From: Phycisphaerae bacterium
GTDB lineage: Bacteria > Planctomycetota > Phycisphaerae > UBA1845
NCBI GenBank assembly: GCA_016929015.1
Contig: JAFGJQ010000074.1
Location: 1 to 38,316, forward strand
Direction of reading: 5' to 3'
DNA: 38,316 nt
Of this stretch, positions 38,024 to 38,316 are shown piece after piece (the stretch's first letter is position 1; every line of letters begins with the position of its first letter). The notes beneath the pieces were generated by a model that did not search any database, had not been told where the DNA came from, and saw only the letters and a program-made list of their open reading frames with translations. The translations under genes were made by a program, and so were the position numbers.

Positions 38024-38316
38024 TCACTTCGTGTAGATCTTCTCTTTGGGCGTCGCCTTTCGAGGCGGGTGTCTCGGTTCCGGACGTTCCAGCCCGTACT
38101 GTCGAACGAGCGAGCGGATGCTCTGGTACTGCACGGCCCACGCCCGATCGCTGTACCCGCCGCCGAGCACCATCACAATGGGCACCCCGCGACGATGCGC
38201 CTGGGCGAACACCAGCGAATCCCGGGCGATGATGCCTTCCTCCGTAAGCCGAAAGTCGGCCAGCGGATCGCCGTCCATCACGTCGACTCCGGCCTGGAGA
38301 AAGACGATGTCCGGCC
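38024..38316 (-). CDS. Histone deacetylase family protein, C-terminal part (runs off right edge)
   Basis: PDIVFLQAGVDVMDGDPLADFRLTEEGIIARDSLVFAQAHRRGVPIVMVLGGGYSDRAWAVQYQSIRSLV: HDAC C-terminal signature. Confidence 0.82.
   Translation of the reverse strand, partial: PDIVFLQAGVDVMDGDPLADFRLTEEGIIARDSLVFAQAHRRGVPIVMVLGGGYSDRAWAVQYQSIRSLVRQYGLERPEPRHPPRKATPKEKIYTK

Overview
GC-rich bacterial chromosomal window. Gene content suggests a planctomycete-like genome (inference only). No tRNA, rRNA, CRISPR array or mobile element was recognised. Left part: a leftward replication/informational block (lysS fragment, ACP-phosphodiesterase-like, gyrB, DUF721/DciA-like, dnaN, dnaA), facing a rightward topoisomerase VI B/A pair immediately across the dnaA upstream region. 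nadE follows, then an O-antigen-ligase-like/TPR membrane protein preceded by about 700 bp of hairpin-dense non-coding DNA. Middle: a tightly packed operon of a DUF6599-like protein, a Tat-signal DUF362 protein, a NapH-like membrane polyferredoxin, a Tat-signal aldo/keto reductase with a Cys-rich tail, and a DUF4914-like P-loop protein. Then nagB / ROK regulator (divergent), an alternative GlmU-like bifunctional protein, an acyl carrier protein and an ADP-forming acyl-CoA synthetase family protein. Right part: PiT phosphate transporter, PilZ protein, secreted metzincin-like protease, XrtA-type polysaccharide deacetylase, thioredoxin-fold protein and the C-terminal part of a histone-deacetylase-family protein. 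The most interesting items are (1) the structured intergenic region 13.44-14.17 kb, with alternative helices and a possible pseudoknot, (2) the putative exported redox operon with a GTGTACC repeat in its upstream region, and (3) topoisomerase VI beside dnaA. All family calls were made by eye from motifs; no searches were run.
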